The position numbers were made by a program, and so were the translations under genes. The notes below the pieces were generated by a model. The model was not told the DNA's origin and searched no databases. It saw only the letters and a list, made by a program, of their open reading frames with translations. From NCBI GenBank assembly GCA_964237235.1, contig CAXSGY010000006.1, positions 62,001-126,000 on the forward strand: 64,000 nucleotides of DNA. The letters run 5' to 3'. Of the stretch, positions 8,090 through 17,118 are shown piece by piece; positions within the stretch are counted from its first letter, which is position 1, and the number at the start of each line of letters is the position of its first letter. Source of the stretch: GCA-002050365 sp964237235 (GTDB lineage: Bacteria; Acidobacteriota; Blastocatellia; Pyrinomonadales; Pyrinomonadaceae).

Positions 8090-9406
8090 TTACTTTAATC
8101 GCTCCAACTTAAAATCGTCATACCAAATCGTTCCGAAAATCGGGCAGCCGTTGCCGCAAAAAGCGCGCGTCGTGTGAACCGAAACGGCTTGCGCGTTCGG
8201 CGGTGTCGCAAATTCCAGTTTATATTCCTTCCAATCGTTTGTTCCCGCCGGAAAAGCATCGGCGGTTGCGATAGATTGCCCGTCGCCCGCATTGGCGACT
8301 TCGATTTCCGGCGTGCCGCCGCTTTTTAAGTTTTCGGTGCGCGCCCAAAAAGTTAAACGATAACGCGCCGACGGCTCGACGACGACGTATTGATAAACGT
8401 CGAAGAGCGTCGGTTCGGAAAAACCGTTAAAGGAAATTCGCAGGCTGCGCGCGCCTTCGCGTCTCTGCACCGGATCGAGCTTGACATCAATTTTTTCAAT
8501 CGGCAGATTTTTCCAACCGAAATAAGTTTCTTCGGCTTTTCCGATTGGTTTTTCAAATCCGCCGTTCTGAATCGTTTCGGGTTTTGCGTCCGGCTCGATG
8601 CCGAGCGAGCGGGCGAATTCCAACGCCTGCCGGAAAATCTTTTTTTCGTAAAACGCCTGCGCGATAACCTTCGCGGTCGGCGTGTTCGCCTGTCGTTCTT
8701 CGTCCGAGAGCGAATTCCAGACGCGCAGCGCGTCGTCGGCACGCTCCTTTGAAGCGTAAAACTTCGCCAAAGCCGCCCGCGTCGGAACCGCGTCGCCCGC
8801 GATTTGTTCGAGCCGCGCCGTGTCCTTATTGTAAAAATCCCAGGCGAGCGAAAAAACCTGGTCGCGGTAAATCGTGTTGCCGTCGGCGACTTGCTTTAAT
8901 TCCGCGAACGCTTTATCGCCCTGATTTCGGCGCAGATAAAAATTTCCCGTCTGCCAGCGCGGATAAACATAAGACGGCGCGAGTTCGAGCGCGCGGCGAT
9001 AAGCCGTTTCCGCCGCGTCGAATTCTTCCGCCTGCTCGCGCATACGCCCGAGCTGCACCCACCAGCGGTAATCGAACGGCGCGAGCCGGTTGACCGTCTC
9101 GAAACTCTTCGCCGTCTCAAAGGACGAACCGGCGGCGAAGTCGTCTTTTTTCGCGCTCACGAACAACCAGTTCGCCGCCGGATCGGCGGGCGCGAAACTA
9201 ACGGCGAGCGCGGCGATTTCCTTCGCGTTCGGATCGGTCGCGCCGGTTAAATCCGCCAGCATATTGCCAAGCTGCCAGCGTGCCGCGAACCAGCCGAAGA
9301 CAAGAGCGAACAAAATCGCCGCCGCCAGACCGACGCGCACCGGCATTCGCCGCGCGTCTAAAAACTCGATTTGCGTTGCGCTTTTCGGCGTTTGTTCTTC
9401 CGGCAT
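8090..9406 (-). CDS. Membrane-anchored TPR protein with C-terminal carbohydrate-binding-like beta-sandwich
   Basis: 438 residues. A short cytoplasmic N-terminus is followed by one TM helix at about 25-45 (VGLAAAILFALVFGWFAA). TPR-like repeats occupy residues about 75-260 (FDAAETAYRRALELAPS and similar). The C-terminal 170 residues look like a CBM4/9-type jelly roll (NGGFEKPIG, then ARSLRISFNG, YRLTFWARTENL and IWYDDFKLERL). No catalytic motif is visible. It sits between a sugar aminotransferase and an O-antigen-ligase-like protein, so a scaffold or length-control role in glycan export is possible but unproven. Confidence 0.75.
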   Translation of the reverse strand: MPEEQTPKSATQIEFLDARRMPVRVGLAAAILFALVFGWFAARWQLGNMLADLTGATDPNAKEIAALAVSFAPADPAANWLFVSAKKDDFAAGSSFETAKSFETVNRLAPFDYRWWVQLGRMREQAEEFDAAETAYRRALELAPSYVYPRWQTGNFYLRRNQGDKAFAELKQVADGNTIYRDQVFSLAWDFYNKDTARLEQIAGDAVPTRAALAKFYASKERADDALRVWNSLSDEERQANTPTAKVIAQAFYEKKIFRQALEFARSLGIEPDAKPETIQNGGFEKPIGKAEETYFGWKNLPIEKIDVKLDPVQRREGARSLRISFNGFSEPTLFDVYQYVVVEPSARYRLTFWARTENLKSGGTPEIEVANAGDGQSIATADAFPAGTNDWKEYKLEFATPPNAQAVSVHTTRAFCGNGCPIFGTIWYDDFKLERLK

Positions 9407-9449
9407 AAAAATATTTACCAGTTAATCTCGGAAATAAAGAGTTATTGAT

Positions 9450-9525
9450 TTTTCTTTGCGGACTTTGCGCCTTTGCGGGAAATAAATTCTTGTCTCCCGC
9501 AAAGGCGCAAAGTCCGCAAAGAAAA
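9450..9525. repeat. Long perfect palindrome built from CTTTGCG units
   Basis: 31-bp arms (9450-9480 and 9495-9525) pair perfectly around a 14-nt loop. Each arm holds three near-copies of CTTTGCG(G/C). It lies between the aminotransferase gene and the TPR gene on the same transcript, with no T-tract specific to either strand. Related text (GCAAAGACGCAAAG) is at 184-197. It looks like a dispersed palindromic element rather than a plain terminator. Confidence 0.8.
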
Positions 9526-9589
9526 TTTATTTTAGCGACAGCTTCATCATAAACGAGAAATTTCGATTTCAAAAACAAACGATGAACAG

Positions 9590-10711
9590 CTAACGCCCGA
9601 AGACAAATTGCGCGATTTTTTCGACGACAAATTGTTGCTGTTCAATCGTCAGTTCGGGATAAATCGGCAGCGCGAGCGTTTCGCGCGAAGCCCTTTCGCT
9701 TTCGGGAAAATCGCCCGCCTTATAGCCGAGATATGCAAAACATTCCTGCAAATGCAGGGAAACCGGATAATAAATGTCCGTGCCGATTTCGTTTTCGGCG
9801 AGAAAAGTTTTCAGTTCGTCGCGCCGTTCGGGAACGCGGACGACGAATTGATTGTAAATATGCCTGACGTTTTCGCGCTCGAATGGCAAGCCGATTTCTT
9901 CGTTCAAACCGGCATCGGCAAACAATTTTCGATAGTTTGCGGCGTTGCGCTGTCGCGCCTTCGTCCACGAATCGAGATGCGGCAGCTTGACGCGCAAAAT
10001 CGCCGCCTGCATCGCGTCGAGCCGCGAATTCAGCCCGACCCATTTGTGATAATAACGCTCGAACGAACCGTGAACGCGCAGCGCGAAAAGTTTTTTCGCC
10101 AATGCTTCATCGTTCGTCGTCATAAATCCGGCATCGCCCATCGCGCCGAGATTTTTCGACGGATAAAAACTGAAACAGCCGATTGCGCCGAAATCGCCCG
10201 CGCGAATTTCATCTTCTTCCGCGCCGATGGCTTGCGCCGCGTCTTCGACGAGCGGAATGTTATATTTTTCGCTGATCGCGCCGAGAGTTTTCATATCGGC
10301 GCACTGTCCGTAAAGATGTACCGGCTGAATCGCCTTCGTTTTTTCCGTAATTTTCGCTTCGATTTGCGCGACATCAAGATTGTAAGTTTTCGGATCAATA
10401 TCAACAAAAATCGGTGTCGCGCCGAGCCTTGTAATCGAGCTTGCCGTCGCAAAAAAACTATACGGCGTGGTAATCACTTCGTCGCCCGAGCCGATGTCGA
10501 ACGCCATCAGCGCGAGCAGCAGCGCGTCCGTTCCCGAAGCGCAGCCGACGGCAAATTTCGTCTCGCAATAATCAGCCAATTCCGCTTCCAAGTCCGATAC
10601 TTCCGCGCCGAGAATAAAGCCGTTGGAATCGAGAACTCGTTTAATCGCTTCGTCAATTTCGGGACGCAGAGAATCGTTTTGGATTTTTAAATCGAGTAAA
10701 GGAACTTTCAT
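9590..10711 (-). CDS. DegT/DnrJ/EryC1/StrS-family PLP-dependent sugar aminotransferase
   Basis: A 373-residue cytoplasmic enzyme that aminates a nucleotide-linked keto sugar. Family features are clear: FAVGCASGTDALLLALMA, TPYSFFATASSI, VEDAAQAIGAE (cofactor-binding Asp), and the Schiff-base Lys near residue 186 in CFSFYPSKNLGAMGDAG. The C-terminal HIYNQFVVRV, then ENEIGTDIYYPVSLHLQ, is typical. The exact sugar cannot be read from sequence. It is first in a minus-strand operon with the TPR protein and the O-antigen ligase. The opposite strand carries a 360-residue shadow frame that I reject as a gene. Confidence 0.92.
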   Translation of the reverse strand: MKVPLLDLKIQNDSLRPEIDEAIKRVLDSNGFILGAEVSDLEAELADYCETKFAVGCASGTDALLLALMAFDIGSGDEVITTPYSFFATASSITRLGATPIFVDIDPKTYNLDVAQIEAKITEKTKAIQPVHLYGQCADMKTLGAISEKYNIPLVEDAAQAIGAEEDEIRAGDFGAIGCFSFYPSKNLGAMGDAGFMTTNDEALAKKLFALRVHGSFERYYHKWVGLNSRLDAMQAAILRVKLPHLDSWTKARQRNAANYRKLFADAGLNEEIGLPFERENVRHIYNQFVVRVPERRDELKTFLAENEIGTDIYYPVSLHLQECFAYLGYKAGDFPESERASRETLALPIYPELTIEQQQFVVEKIAQFVFGR

Positions 10712-10968
10712 AAAAGGTCTTTTAATTTTCGTTAAGATAATTTAACATAACGACACACGGCGAAACTACTCGACAAAATATTACCCCATTTATTTTGCGC
10801 CGATTCATTTTCTAAAAATCCGGTTTGAAACGTCAGCTCAATGCCGCTTGCGTTTCAAGATCACTTAATCGTTCGCACTTTATCGCCGTGCGTTTGTTCG
10901 ATTTGTTTTTTGTTTATTAAAAGTGTAGGCAAAATCAAGATGAATTACTTGTTCGAGGAGAATCAATT

Positions 10969-11388
10969 ACGAAAACAATTCAAAAATTAGAAATACTTGC
11001 CGGATTAGCTACTTTAACAGCAACATTGTTGACCTTTTGCTTCATAACAATTCCCGAAATGAAACAGAGGGAAAGATTCGGATATTCGGTGAAAGAAGAA
11101 GTAATAAGAAGTCTTTTCATTTTTCTTTCTCCTTCCTTAGTTATATTTGGAGCATACATTCACGCTTCAAAAAAAAGTCTTGCCGGCTTGATTTTAGCTA
11201 TTATTTTCGGCGGAATAATGGCTTTTTTATACTTGATCGGTTCTTTAGTCTCAGGACCTTTCAATGGCTATTTTCGTTTACTTCTTATCCTTTTGCCCGG
11301 TTTTTGCGCCGTTGCGACGATACTGCTTGCTATTTACTGGCAATCGGTTTCATCGGCACCATCAGAATACGTGCCGCCGCGTCGTTAG
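10969..11388 (+). CDS. Small membrane protein, copy 1 of a three-copy local family (start codon lost or non-standard)
   Basis: The frame reads KTIQKLEILAGLATLTATLL and continues with four hydrophobic segments to a stop at 11386-11388. It is clearly homologous to the genes at 15908 and 16691, which begin METIQKLEL and MKTIQKLEL. At the position of their ATG this copy has ACG (10969-10971). The ribosome site GAGGAG (10955-10960) keeps the same spacing as in the copies. It is either started from ACG or ATT at low efficiency or is decaying; the next in-frame start (TTG at 11026) would cut off the first membrane helix. Function unknown. Confidence 0.5.
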   Translation, partial: TKTIQKLEILAGLATLTATLLTFCFITIPEMKQRERFGYSVKEEVIRSLFIFLSPSLVIFGAYIHASKKSLAGLILAIIFGGIMAFLYLIGSLVSGPFNGYFRLLLILLPGFCAVATILLAIYWQSVSSAPSEYVPPRR

Positions 11389-11465
11389 CCGTTACCTTGT
11401 TCTAATTTCACGCTGCGCTCGTGCTGGTAACTTAACTTTTAATCTTAACTTTCAGGAGAATGAAT

Positions 11466-12752
11466 ATGAAAAACTCGACTTCAAAATATCAACCATTCAA
11501 AAATATGTTTCTTTATTTATCAATCGCGCTGTGCTTTTTCGCGCAGGCTCTTAACAGTTCAGCCCAATCACCGTCTGGAGATTGGTCGTTTCCTTATTAC
11601 GATAAATTTCCGCACGCCCGTCCGCTTTGCAGTCCCTGTAACAATCCGCAAACAAAAATCACCTACGGATCGGACTTTTCCACCATCACGCAGGATGCCA
11701 TCGTTTATCATTTGGACAAAAACTTTTTAGCCACTTTTTACGGCGGAGCAATGTGGGGCGGAAACTATGAGAACGAGAGTTGTCGCTACGGAATTTACGG
11801 CTACGGCACGTTCAAACAGGTTCAAGATAACACCGGCAACTGTCCCAACTCGCAGAACGAAATTTTCGTAAATTTTTCGCAGCCGGTCTTTGGTCGGCAG
11901 ATTAGTTTTAAAGGTAAATATCCTCAACAGCTAATCATTACCGAAGGCGGACAATCGCCGATTACCATTGACTTGGACCCTGTTTATGAGAACGGACAAA
12001 TATACGACAAAGGCACGAAAACGGTATCTTTATCCGGCAAAAAAATCACCTTATTAACAGTAAAAAGCCTCGATCCGTATTACGGCTTCAGCATTACTAA
12101 CCTCAGGGTCGGTAAAGAAGGCAGTTCAACGCCGAATCCGGGCGGACCGCCGCCGAATTACTGTAATGTTACTCCGCTGCCGAAACCCGCGCCCCAAAAT
12201 CTTTCCGGTTACGATTGGACAATGAGATCCGAAATCTCCGATGCCGACGGTTTGGTTTTGAGCAATATCCGTCTGAAAGGACGATTAATGGCGGAAAGAA
12301 TTAGTGTTCCTTATTATCAAATTAAAACCAGCGTTATTCCTTCATTGCGAGGAGAATTAAGACCGAATGATACGAGCGGAAACTTGCGAAGTCGTCTTGT
12401 TTCTTACTCAGTCGAAACGACTGATGACCGGTTGATAGTTAAAGCGGTTTATGCGATTGACAATATCTCATCTGCACAAAGCTGTCTGAGTATTACGCAA
12501 AATTACGAGTTTCTAAAACAGGAGAACGGCAGCGTCTGCGCGCCCGACCCGACCGGCGGACATCTTTCAAACAGTTGCAGCCGCTGGCGGGCAGCGGTTA
12601 CTTACGATTTCAAAAGCAACGGCGGCGAAACTCTGTTTTCGCTCAACGTCGCGCAACGCAATCATTTTAGAGTGAATGATAAATCTGAAAATTCGGTCGG
12701 GCTTTCAGAGATTGTGACACGCCTCTGCCTTTGGGTTGTTTGCCTTCTTTAG
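11466..12752 (+). CDS. N-terminal fragment of a large modular secreted protein (frame broken)
   Basis: About 428 residues with a signal peptide (MFLYLSIALCFFAQALNSSAQ). The mature part is rich in Gly, Pro, Asn and Tyr with scattered Cys (PLCSPCNNPQTK, FVNFSQPVFGRQISFKG, CLSITQNYEFLKQENG), a beta-rich extracellular style. I chose the ATG at 11466 because CAGGAG at 11453-11458 is 7 nt upstream; the ATG at 11460 is too close. After about residue 410 the frame degenerates (LCLWVVCLL then stop). The -1 frame continues with protein-like sequence from about 12716, so I read this as the first part of a single broken gene ending at 15867. Confidence 0.65.
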   Translation: MKNSTSKYQPFKNMFLYLSIALCFFAQALNSSAQSPSGDWSFPYYDKFPHARPLCSPCNNPQTKITYGSDFSTITQDAIVYHLDKNFLATFYGGAMWGGNYENESCRYGIYGYGTFKQVQDNTGNCPNSQNEIFVNFSQPVFGRQISFKGKYPQQLIITEGGQSPITIDLDPVYENGQIYDKGTKTVSLSGKKITLLTVKSLDPYYGFSITNLRVGKEGSSTPNPGGPPPNYCNVTPLPKPAPQNLSGYDWTMRSEISDADGLVLSNIRLKGRLMAERISVPYYQIKTSVIPSLRGELRPNDTSGNLRSRLVSYSVETTDDRLIVKAVYAIDNISSAQSCLSITQNYEFLKQENGSVCAPDPTGGHLSNSCSRWRAAVTYDFKSNGGETLFSLNVAQRNHFRVNDKSENSVGLSEIVTRLCLWVVCLL

Positions 12753-13399
12753 ACGGATTATTCTTCAAAAAGAAACTTAACCCGTTATTCTCCGAAAATT
12801 ATTCGGTCATCGCCTCGAACGGTCAGCCAACTGGCTCCTGGGATAATATCCATCAAACTTACCGCAGTTATGTAACAGAGCCGGCAAATCCATCAACCGT
12901 ACTTAATCGTTTCGTCGCCGGCGGCTGTCCAGAATGCGTTCATTCGCACTGGCGTTGGGGAAAGCAGTTTGGACAGCCTTTCAACAACGGCAATCTTTAT
13001 TTTCCCGCCGGTTCAGATCAAGACTTCGCAATCGGCATCGTTCGTTATCACGCCGGAGAGGAACATCCTTCTAACTTTCTCGATTTAATTAGTTTTACCA
13101 ACCCGGAACCGATTCGTTCGAGATTAGACGTATTATTGCCGGTGACGGATAACTACAAAGGCAGCGTTCCCGAAGAAACTGTTTCATGGATGTTGGCAAC
13201 CGGACATAAATCTACCGATGAATTTTTCAGTCATTACAGTTTTTTCAACACCGACGAGCCAAATGTTACCAGACCGATTCAAAGAGATTCAGTTCCTTTA
13301 AGCGGTAAAAATTACACGGAAGAAGCATCGCTGACGGGCGTTGACGCGCCGATTTCGATAACCTACGGACACCTTCTTCAAGACGGCACGACCGCCTAA
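12716..13399 (+). pseudogene. Middle fragment of the broken modular secreted protein
   Basis: Open frame from about 12716 (DTPLPLGCLPSLDGLF) to TAA at 13397-13399. The first internal start is at 12731. The sequence is globular and secreted-like (FVAGGCPECVHSHWRWGKQFG, FAIGIVRYHAGEEHP, VSWMLATGHKS). There is no ribosome site or signal peptide. After the TAA the same frame goes on with plausible protein (SERDPSQIAPVPNGMP) before a second shift to the frame of the third fragment. It is therefore best explained as the middle of one ancestral gene interrupted by a -1 frameshift, one nonsense codon and another frameshift. Confidence 0.55.
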
Positions 13400-13458
13400 A
13401 GCGAGCGTGATCCTTCTCAAATTGCTCCTGTGCCGAACGGTATGCCAATTATAATAAT

Positions 13459-15867
13459 GTGAGCTACGACATCAGAACCACCGCGTCGGTTTCCGGTCCG
13501 CATACGGTTACTTTTAATTTGCCTTCGGTTGCCGATCAAAAAACCTTCGGCAGCTTGCGGATTTTGCATTCGGAAGCCGATCCGTTTAATTCGGCGAATT
13601 CGATCTGGGTTGACCGCACGATTTTGTCGCCCGACGCGCCCGCGCCGGATTTTACCAATCGAAAAATCAGCGCGAAGGTTTATGAGGTCGGTCCTTTTTT
13701 GATTGTCAGGAAAACGAAAACGTCCTCTTCAGTTTACGAGTCCACCGATTTACCCGTTTCAGTCAGTGAATCGTCCGATCCGGTTATCGCCGGAAACGAT
13801 TTGGTTTATACCGTCAACGTAACCAACAGCGGAGAGAATATGGCGACGGGAACGCTTTTGACCAACGGATTATCGCCCGACGTTTCCTTTGTTTCGGCTG
13901 ACGCGGGAGCGGCGCGATTTTGTCAGGAAGAGAACGGAACGGTGGTTTGCGATTTGAGTTCGATTGCGGCAGGCGTAACAATTCCAGTCGTCATCACGGT
14001 AAAACCGAACGAGGGAATGACGAGATTTCCGCCGGAAGGAAAAGCAATCTTCAATACGGCTTTTGTCACGGCGAACGAAAGCGATCCGAACGAAAATAAC
14101 AATACGATTATCGAAAGCACCACAGCTCTGCCGAATCCGAACGCGCCGCCGACAGTGAAAGTTTTAAGTCCGTCGGACGCGCTTTTGATCGGACCGGCGA
14201 CGTTTAATGTGATTATTGACGCAGCCGACAGCGACGGGACGATCTCTCAGGTCGAGCTTTTTGAAGACGGCGTGAGCGTCGGCAACGGCACTTTTGTTGA
14301 AACGAATAAATATTCAGTTAATCGTTCCGGCGTGGCTTACGGAGAGCATTCATATACCGCCGTCGCCACCGATAACGGCGGCAGAAAAGCCGTTTCCAAT
14401 TCGATCACCGTTTACATCAACGGACCGGCTAATGTAGATTTAATCAGCCCGACGGAGAATGCCTTATTCGGCAGACCGGCTAATATCACTTTGACGGCAA
14501 CCGCCAGTTATGACGCGGGCAGTATTTCGCAGGTCGAGTTTTTCGCCAACGGAACGTCAATCGGCACCGGCGCGTTATCCGGCGCGAATCAATACAATAA
14601 AGTATGGAGCAATATGCCGACCGGAAATTATTCGGTCAGAGCGGTAGCGACCGGCAACAATAGCTTAAAAACATATTCCGCGACGGCGAACATCGTTGTT
14701 ACCAACGCGCCGGTCGTCGCCGTTACCAATCCGACGGCGGGCGCGTCTTACCCGAAAAACACGAATATAAATTTTACGGCAGATTCCAGAGACTTTGACG
14801 GTTATGTCGCTAAGGTTGAATTTTTCTACGACGGATCATCAATCGGAAGGGGAATTTTGACGCAAGCCAATTCGTTCTCCTACGCTTGGGACAGCGCGAC
14901 CGTCGGCACGCACACGGTAACGGCGGTCGCCACCGATAATGCAGGAAAAACTTCGACTTCCAGTCCGGTCAGCTTTACTATTACTAATGTTTCTCCGGTG
15001 GTGAATATGACCGCGCCGGTAAACGGTTCGATGTTTACCGCGCCGGCAAATATCACGCTCTCGGCGAACGCTTCGGACGGCGACGGCTCGATCAGTAAAG
15101 TCGAATTTTTCAGAGGCTCGACGCTTATCAACACGCTGTTCAGCCCGCCATACACTTTTTCGTGGAACGGCGTTGCCGCCGGAAGTTACAGCCTAACGGC
15201 AAAAGCAACCGATAACGACGGCGCGGCGACAACGTCGAATCCGGTGGCGATTACGGTTAACACGATAGGCGACGCGCTGTTGGTGGTCGGCAACACGACT
15301 TTAAGCGGCGTGGACACCGCGATTAAAACGCGCCTGCAAAATCTCGGACTGAACGTCATAGTCAAATCGGCGACGACGGCGGCAAGCGCAGACGCGACGG
15401 GCAAGCGGGTGGTGGTGATTTCCGACAGCGTTACGCCGACTGATGTCAACACGAAATTTCGCGCCGCCGCCGTTCCGGTCGTCACCCTCGACCCGCAACT
15501 GTTCGACGATATGGGAATGTGCGCGACCGTCACAACTAACTTCGGCACGACCGCGACGCAGAAAAACGTCACCATCACCAATACTTCGCATCCGATGGCG
15601 GCGGGTTTGAGCGGCACAATTCAGGTTACGTCGGCAACCACGACGTTCGCTTGGGGCATCGTCAATGCCAACGCCGCGAAAATTGCGACGCTGACGACCG
15701 ATGCGACGAAGGCGACCGATTTCGGTTATGCAAGCGGCGCGGCGATGCCGGGTTTGACTGCTCCGGCAAAGCGAGTAGGATTCTTTTACACGGCATCATC
15801 GTCGGCTTTAACGACAAACGGCGGTTTGCTCTTTGACAACGCTGTCAAATGGGCGGCGGGTTTTTAA
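13459..15867 (+). CDS. C-terminal fragment: DUF11-like, four Ig-like domains and a terminal beta-rich domain
   Basis: 802 residues from a GTG without ribosome site; the frame is open upstream to 13411. Residues 1-90 form a beta-rich domain (SYDIRTTASVSGPHTVTF). About 95-225 resemble DUF11/CARDB (DPVIAGNDLVYTVNVTNSG). Four Ig-like repeats begin at about 231, 324, 417 and 512, each with a D-G-x-I-S-x-V-E-F-F type strand. The last 200 residues (from GDALLVVGNTTLSGVDTAIK) form a domain found at the end of many Ig-rich secreted proteins. With no signal peptide of its own, this piece can only be exported as part of the full-length protein, so it is probably not functional unless the frame breaks are sequence errors. 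The last 110 residues recur at 16303-16653. Confidence 0.7.
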   Translation: MSYDIRTTASVSGPHTVTFNLPSVADQKTFGSLRILHSEADPFNSANSIWVDRTILSPDAPAPDFTNRKISAKVYEVGPFLIVRKTKTSSSVYESTDLPVSVSESSDPVIAGNDLVYTVNVTNSGENMATGTLLTNGLSPDVSFVSADAGAARFCQEENGTVVCDLSSIAAGVTIPVVITVKPNEGMTRFPPEGKAIFNTAFVTANESDPNENNNTIIESTTALPNPNAPPTVKVLSPSDALLIGPATFNVIIDAADSDGTISQVELFEDGVSVGNGTFVETNKYSVNRSGVAYGEHSYTAVATDNGGRKAVSNSITVYINGPANVDLISPTENALFGRPANITLTATASYDAGSISQVEFFANGTSIGTGALSGANQYNKVWSNMPTGNYSVRAVATGNNSLKTYSATANIVVTNAPVVAVTNPTAGASYPKNTNINFTADSRDFDGYVAKVEFFYDGSSIGRGILTQANSFSYAWDSATVGTHTVTAVATDNAGKTSTSSPVSFTITNVSPVVNMTAPVNGSMFTAPANITLSANASDGDGSISKVEFFRGSTLINTLFSPPYTFSWNGVAAGSYSLTAKATDNDGAATTSNPVAITVNTIGDALLVVGNTTLSGVDTAIKTRLQNLGLNVIVKSATTAASADATGKRVVVISDSVTPTDVNTKFRAAAVPVVTLDPQLFDDMGMCATVTTNFGTTATQKNVTITNTSHPMAAGLSGTIQVTSATTTFAWGIVNANAAKIATLTTDATKATDFGYASGAAMPGLTAPAKRVGFFYTASSSALTTNGGLLFDNAVKWAAGF

Positions 15868-15907
15868 CCTGTCGCTTTCGATTGCTTCATAAAACAGGAG
15901 AATAATT

Positions 15908-16300
15908 ATGGAAACTATTCAAAAACTAGAATTGAGTGCTGGCGTTATGACATTTGTTATTCAGCTAATTTTCTTTTTCGCCGCGATATTTTTTCGAAAA
16001 AGCGACTACGCAGAATCATCATTGGTGGCGAATTTAATTGGAGGTTTACTATTTTTAGGAGTTCCGGCACTTATAGCTATTGGCTCTTACTTAGATGTTG
16101 TTAGGCGAAGTCATGTCGGATTTTTGATACTTTGTTCATTCGGCGGATTATTTATATTCGCCAATATTTTTTTCTTTTTCTATGGTTTTCTGATTGGAAG
16201 CGTCATTAAATTCTCCAATTTAATAGCACTTCTACCAGTTCTTTTTGCGCTAGTTACGGTAATTTCGGCTTTGCGGTCAAAGAACAAATACAGTTTGTAA
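15908..16300 (+). CDS. Small membrane protein, copy 2 of the local family
   Basis: 130 residues, METIQKLELSAGVMTF followed by four hydrophobic segments (QLIFFFAAIFF, LIGGLLFLGVPALIAIGSYL, VGFLILCSFGGLFIFANIF, LLPVLFALVTVISAL) and a basic end. The ribosome site AGGAG precedes the ATG with proper spacing. It is homologous to 10969-11388 and 16691-17098. It sits directly after the Ig-rich gene and ends two bases before a truncated copy of that gene's C-terminal domain. Unknown function; co-occurrence with the large secreted protein suggests linked function or simply shared duplication. Confidence 0.7.
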   Translation: METIQKLELSAGVMTFVIQLIFFFAAIFFRKSDYAESSLVANLIGGLLFLGVPALIAIGSYLDVVRRSHVGFLILCSFGGLFIFANIFFFFYGFLIGSVIKFSNLIALLPVLFALVTVISALRSKNKYSL

Positions 16301-16302
16301 GA

Positions 16303-16653
16303 ATGACCGCGACGGCGACCACGAACTTCGGCACGACCGCCACTCAGAAAAATGTAAATATCACGAACGCTTCGCACCCGATGGCGACGGGTTTGAGCGG
16401 CACAATTCAAGTAACGGCGGCGATGACGACGTTCGCTTGGGGCGTGATCAACGCCAATGCCGCCAAGGTTGCGACGCTGACGAACGACGCGACCAAAGCG
16501 ACGGACTTCAGTTATGCGAGCGGTGCGGCGATGCCCGGATTGACGGCTCCGGCAAGAAGAGTCGGATTCTTTTACACGGCAGCGTCGGCGAGCTTGACGA
16601 TTAGCGGCGAATCGCTTTTTGACAATGCCGTCAAATGGGCGGCTGGTTTTTAA
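16303..16653 (+). pseudogene. Truncated duplicate of the Ig-rich protein's C-terminal domain
   Basis: 116 residues that match the last ~110 residues of the 13459-15867 product almost position by position (TNFGTTATQKNV, SHPMA.GLSGTIQVT, ASGAAMPGLTAPA.RVGFFYTA, LFDNAVKWAAGF). It lacks the first half of the domain, a signal peptide and a ribosome site of its own. It begins two bases after the stop of the small membrane protein, as expected for a deletion join. I infer a remnant of a second copy of the large gene. Confidence 0.7.
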
Positions 16654-16690
16654 GCCGCTTTGGTTTATTTTGCAACACGGGAGAATGATT

Positions 16691-17098
16691 ATGAAAACTA
16701 TTCAAAAACTCGAACTATTTGCTGGTGTAGCTACTTTAATAGCGACAATAGCGTTTATCTATTTTGTAGATATTCCTCTTTCCAAGAAGATTGCAGTCCA
16801 GAATAATGATTCAACAGGTTATCATTGGATTCAACCCTGCTTGCTTCTCATATTACCTTCTTTATTAATTGTAATAAGCTCTTATGCCCATGCTTTTAAA
16901 GAAAGTAAAATTGGATTTATTGTAGTTGTTATTTTGAGCGGCACTTTATCATTCTTGTATGCTATTGGCTTTTTAGTTGGGTCAGCCTTTGAAGGACAAA
17001 TTTTGATCGGTATTTCACCGGGGCTTTTCGCATTTGCCACGCTTACTTTTGCTATTATCAATATCGTTTGGTCTTTCTCCGAACGGGATAGATTATAG
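16691..17098 (+). CDS. Small membrane protein, copy 3 of the local family
   Basis: 135 residues from the ATG at 16691, preceded by GGGAG. It starts MKTIQKLELFAGVATLIATI and has four hydrophobic segments (including PCLLLILPSLLIVISSYAHA, IGFIVVVILSGTLSFLYAIG and GLFAFATLTFAIINIVW). The in-frame TTG at 16619 would add residues encoded by the end of the duplicated domain and is not the start. It is most similar to copy 1 (10969-11388). No family name recognised. Confidence 0.7.
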   Translation: MKTIQKLELFAGVATLIATIAFIYFVDIPLSKKIAVQNNDSTGYHWIQPCLLLILPSLLIVISSYAHAFKESKIGFIVVVILSGTLSFLYAIGFLVGSAFEGQILIGISPGLFAFATLTFAIINIVWSFSERDRL

Positions 17099-17118
17099 TA
17101 AAAGTTTTGTCAAAATAC

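Noticed and set aside
9608..10690. A 360-residue open frame on the plus strand
   Set aside because: It lies wholly antisense to the well-supported aminotransferase gene. Its translation is rich in Arg, Phe and Cys with no motif, as expected for a shadow frame in GC-biased codons.
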